In this document: positions 13,477-14,712 of the stretch, piece after piece | How positions within the stretch are numbered: position 1 is the first letter of the stretch | Layout of the letters: each line of letters begins with the position of its first letter | Assembly (NCBI RefSeq): GCF_937976265.1 | Contig: NZ_CALJRX010000229.1 | Location: 1 to 14,712 of the forward strand | DNA length: 14,712 nucleotides | Direction: 5' to 3' | Source: an uncultured Haemophilus sp. | Lineage (GTDB): Bacteria > Pseudomonadota > Gammaproteobacteria > Enterobacterales > Pasteurellaceae | Notes under the pieces: generated by a model | The model's database searches: none | Seen by the model: the letters and a program-made list of their open reading frames with translations, nothing else | What the model was told of the DNA's origin: nothing | Translations under genes and position numbers: made by a program

Positions 13477-14712
13477 ATGGAAAAACTAACCTGTTATGTG
13501 GTTTATGCTTCTGAGAAAATAGAGAGTCTAAGTCATTTTTTACAATGCATCTCTGACTCTCATGTTGTTCCTATTCCTGCAGTAACTAAAGAACAGGTTA
13601 GCTTACTCGGTAATTCTTCAGCCTTATTTAATTTCAAGAAAGCGGAAGAACTACTTGATCGGGCTCCCAATAACAAAGAAATCGCCCACACGCTATCTCA
13701 TATTCAGTGCTGGAAAGCCATTGCTGAAAATGAACAGCTACAAGACAATGATTTTGCTTTAATTGCTGAAAGTGAAATTCAACCTGTTGAAAACTTCATT
13801 CAACATGCTATCAATTATGCCAATAAATACTCTTCTTACGGAATTATCAAATTACAGCATGATGGTGAGGGTCGTTCTGGAGAGCGTTTATTTCAAATAG
13901 GTGATGAGCCTTATGCTTTAATTTATGGCGATATTAACCAATACAACTACGGTTGTTCGCTTTATCTCATCCGCAAAAATGTCGCAAAAAAATTGACCGC
14001 ACTTTTAAATGAAACAAAACCCTACTGGCTTGCAGATCAATTCACAGCATTCCATGAACCTCAAAATATTGCTCAAGCGTGTTATCTATTAGGTGAAAAT
14101 CCAAATCAAAAACAACAAGACAAGATTGAAAACCCGCTGTTTAGCATCATTGTGCCAATCTATAATGTTGAACGTTACCTCGAGCAATGTATTGAATCTG
14201 TCTTAGCGCAAGACTATCAGAATTATGAACTGATTTTAGTTGATGATGGTTCACCAGATAATTCTATCGATATTTGCATCAAATATGCTAAACAATATTC
14301 TAATATTGTTGTTATCCATAAAATTAATGGTGGCGTATCTGATGCAAGAAATGCTGGCATTCAAATTGCCCGAGGAGAGTATTTGATGTTTTTAGATAGT
14401 GATGATTATTGGGAAGGAACAACTATTCTTTCTGATTTACAAAATATCATTACTGAAAATAATCCCGATGTTATCTTTAATTATATGAGCAGTGTTTATC
14501 CTGATAAAATTGTGAACCATTACATCAACCGAGATAAGCTAATAGGTTCTTTTAAGGAAGACTTTCAAGGCCTTTATCAAGATGGAATTTATCTTGGGTT
14601 TGCCGTTACAAAAATAATGAAAAGAGAATTAATTTTAAAAAATCATCTTTTATTCATAAAAGGCCGACATTTTGAAGATATTCCCTGGAGCTTCTCACTG
14701 GTTAAACATATT
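13477..14712 (+). CDS. Two-domain glycosyltransferase (GT25-like + GT2), 3' end missing
   Basis: The frame is open from ATG 13477 to the window end (412 codons) with no stop. Residues 1 to about 200 resemble the GT25 (LOS galactosyltransferase, Lex1/Lob1) family: EIAHTLSHIQCWKAI at about 68-82 matches the family's conserved helix, and GCSLYLIRKNVAKKL at about 159-173 matches its C-terminal block. The acidic motif normally written LEDD is replaced by IAESE (96-100). From about residue 220 a typical GT2 (GT-A fold) domain starts: FSIIVPIYN (222-230), VDDGS (255-259), the FLDSDD metal-binding motif (305-310) and FED (399-401). It probably adds sugars to lipooligosaccharide or another surface glycan at the cytoplasmic face of the inner membrane; donor and acceptor cannot be told. 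It lies 8 nt after nhaA with AAGGG at 13461-13465 as ribosome binding site, so read-through from nhaA is possible. An uptake signal at 13996-14004 lies near the domain junction. Confidence 0.85.
   Translation, partial: MEKLTCYVVYASEKIESLSHFLQCISDSHVVPIPAVTKEQVSLLGNSSALFNFKKAEELLDRAPNNKEIAHTLSHIQCWKAIAENEQLQDNDFALIAESEIQPVENFIQHAINYANKYSSYGIIKLQHDGEGRSGERLFQIGDEPYALIYGDINQYNYGCSLYLIRKNVAKKLTALLNETKPYWLADQFTAFHEPQNIAQACYLLGENPNQKQQDKIENPLFSIIVPIYNVERYLEQCIESVLAQDYQNYELILVDDGSPDNSIDICIKYAKQYSNIVVIHKINGGVSDARNAGIQIARGEYLMFLDSDDYWEGTTILSDLQNIITENNPDVIFNYMSSVYPDKIVNHYINRDKLIGSFKEDFQGLYQDGIYLGFAVTKIMKRELILKNHLLFIKGRHFEDIPWSFSLVKHI

Larger units (their letters stand above)
201..14004. repeat. Hin-type DNA uptake signal sequences, 14 scattered copies
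   Basis: Exact 9-mers AAGTGCGGT on the plus strand begin at 593, 2569, 4126, 8825 and 9739. Complement copies ACCGCACTT begin at 201, 1707, 1979, 4958, 6524, 8016, 8883, 12902 and 13996. Fourteen in 14.7 kb compares with about 0.1 expected for a random 9-mer on two strands. These are the sequences that Pasteurellaceae competence machinery takes up preferentially, and this core is the one used by the H. influenzae subclade. Three are intergenic and lie in or next to hairpins (1707, 4958, 6524); the others are inside genes. No copy lies between 9748 and 12901. Confidence 0.95.

Noticed and set aside
1..14712. tRNA, rRNA, CRISPR arrays, insertion sequences, prophage or defence genes
   Set aside because: No spaced direct-repeat array, transposase-like frame, or tRNA/rRNA-like sequence was seen on reading both strands; the genes are housekeeping or envelope functions.

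Overview
The window looks like a chromosomal segment of a Pasteurellaceae species in the Haemophilus influenzae / Aggregatibacter / Pasteurella group. I found 14 exact copies of the Hin-type DNA uptake signal core (AAGTGCGGT or its complement), about one per kb, and none of the Actinobacillus pleuropneumoniae-type core. The coding style is AT-rich, and every protein resembles gamma-proteobacterial counterparts. It is probably not H. influenzae itself, because that species is known to lack citrate synthase, aconitase and isocitrate dehydrogenase, and all three are intact here.

Layout. Positions 1-1147 (minus) hold the N-terminal three quarters of the lipid II flippase MurJ. Divergent from it is rpsT (1414-1677, UUG start), which ends in a terminator built from an uptake signal. 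Next come rnr (RNase R) and rlmB (23S rRNA Gm2251 methyltransferase), a probable RNA-metabolism operon on the plus strand. A bidirectional terminator separates rlmB from the convergent brnQ (branched-chain amino acid carrier, minus). Then comes the oxidative branch of the TCA cycle: icd and acnB as a tight minus-strand pair, and gltA divergent from icd. After gltA lie a terminator and a regulatory stretch with a good CRP-type site, then nhaA (Na+/H+ antiporter). Only 8 nt later begins a glycosyltransferase with a GT25-like N-terminal half and a GT2 C-terminal half, which runs off the window.

How the genes work together. GltA, AcnB and Icd convert oxaloacetate and acetyl-CoA through citrate and isocitrate to 2-oxoglutarate, the precursor of glutamate. 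BrnQ (cation-coupled uptake) and NhaA (Na+ extrusion) flank this block. RpsT, RNase R and RlmB serve ribosome assembly and RNA turnover. MurJ and the glycosyltransferase belong to envelope biogenesis.

Most of the window is ordinary housekeeping sequence, and I see no defence system, prophage, IS element, CRISPR array or RNA gene. Four things deserve a second look. (1) A 51-bp direct repeat (48/51 identical) sits at both edges of the acnB-icd-gltA block, exactly the three functions missing from H. influenzae. (2) Icd keeps the catalytic and phosphorylation-site residues but has changed most of the residues that select NADP in E. coli. (3) The GT25-like/GT2 fusion has a degenerate acidic motif in its first half. 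(4) The second repeat copy continues into a minus-strand open frame that may be a gene remnant or part of an interspersed element.
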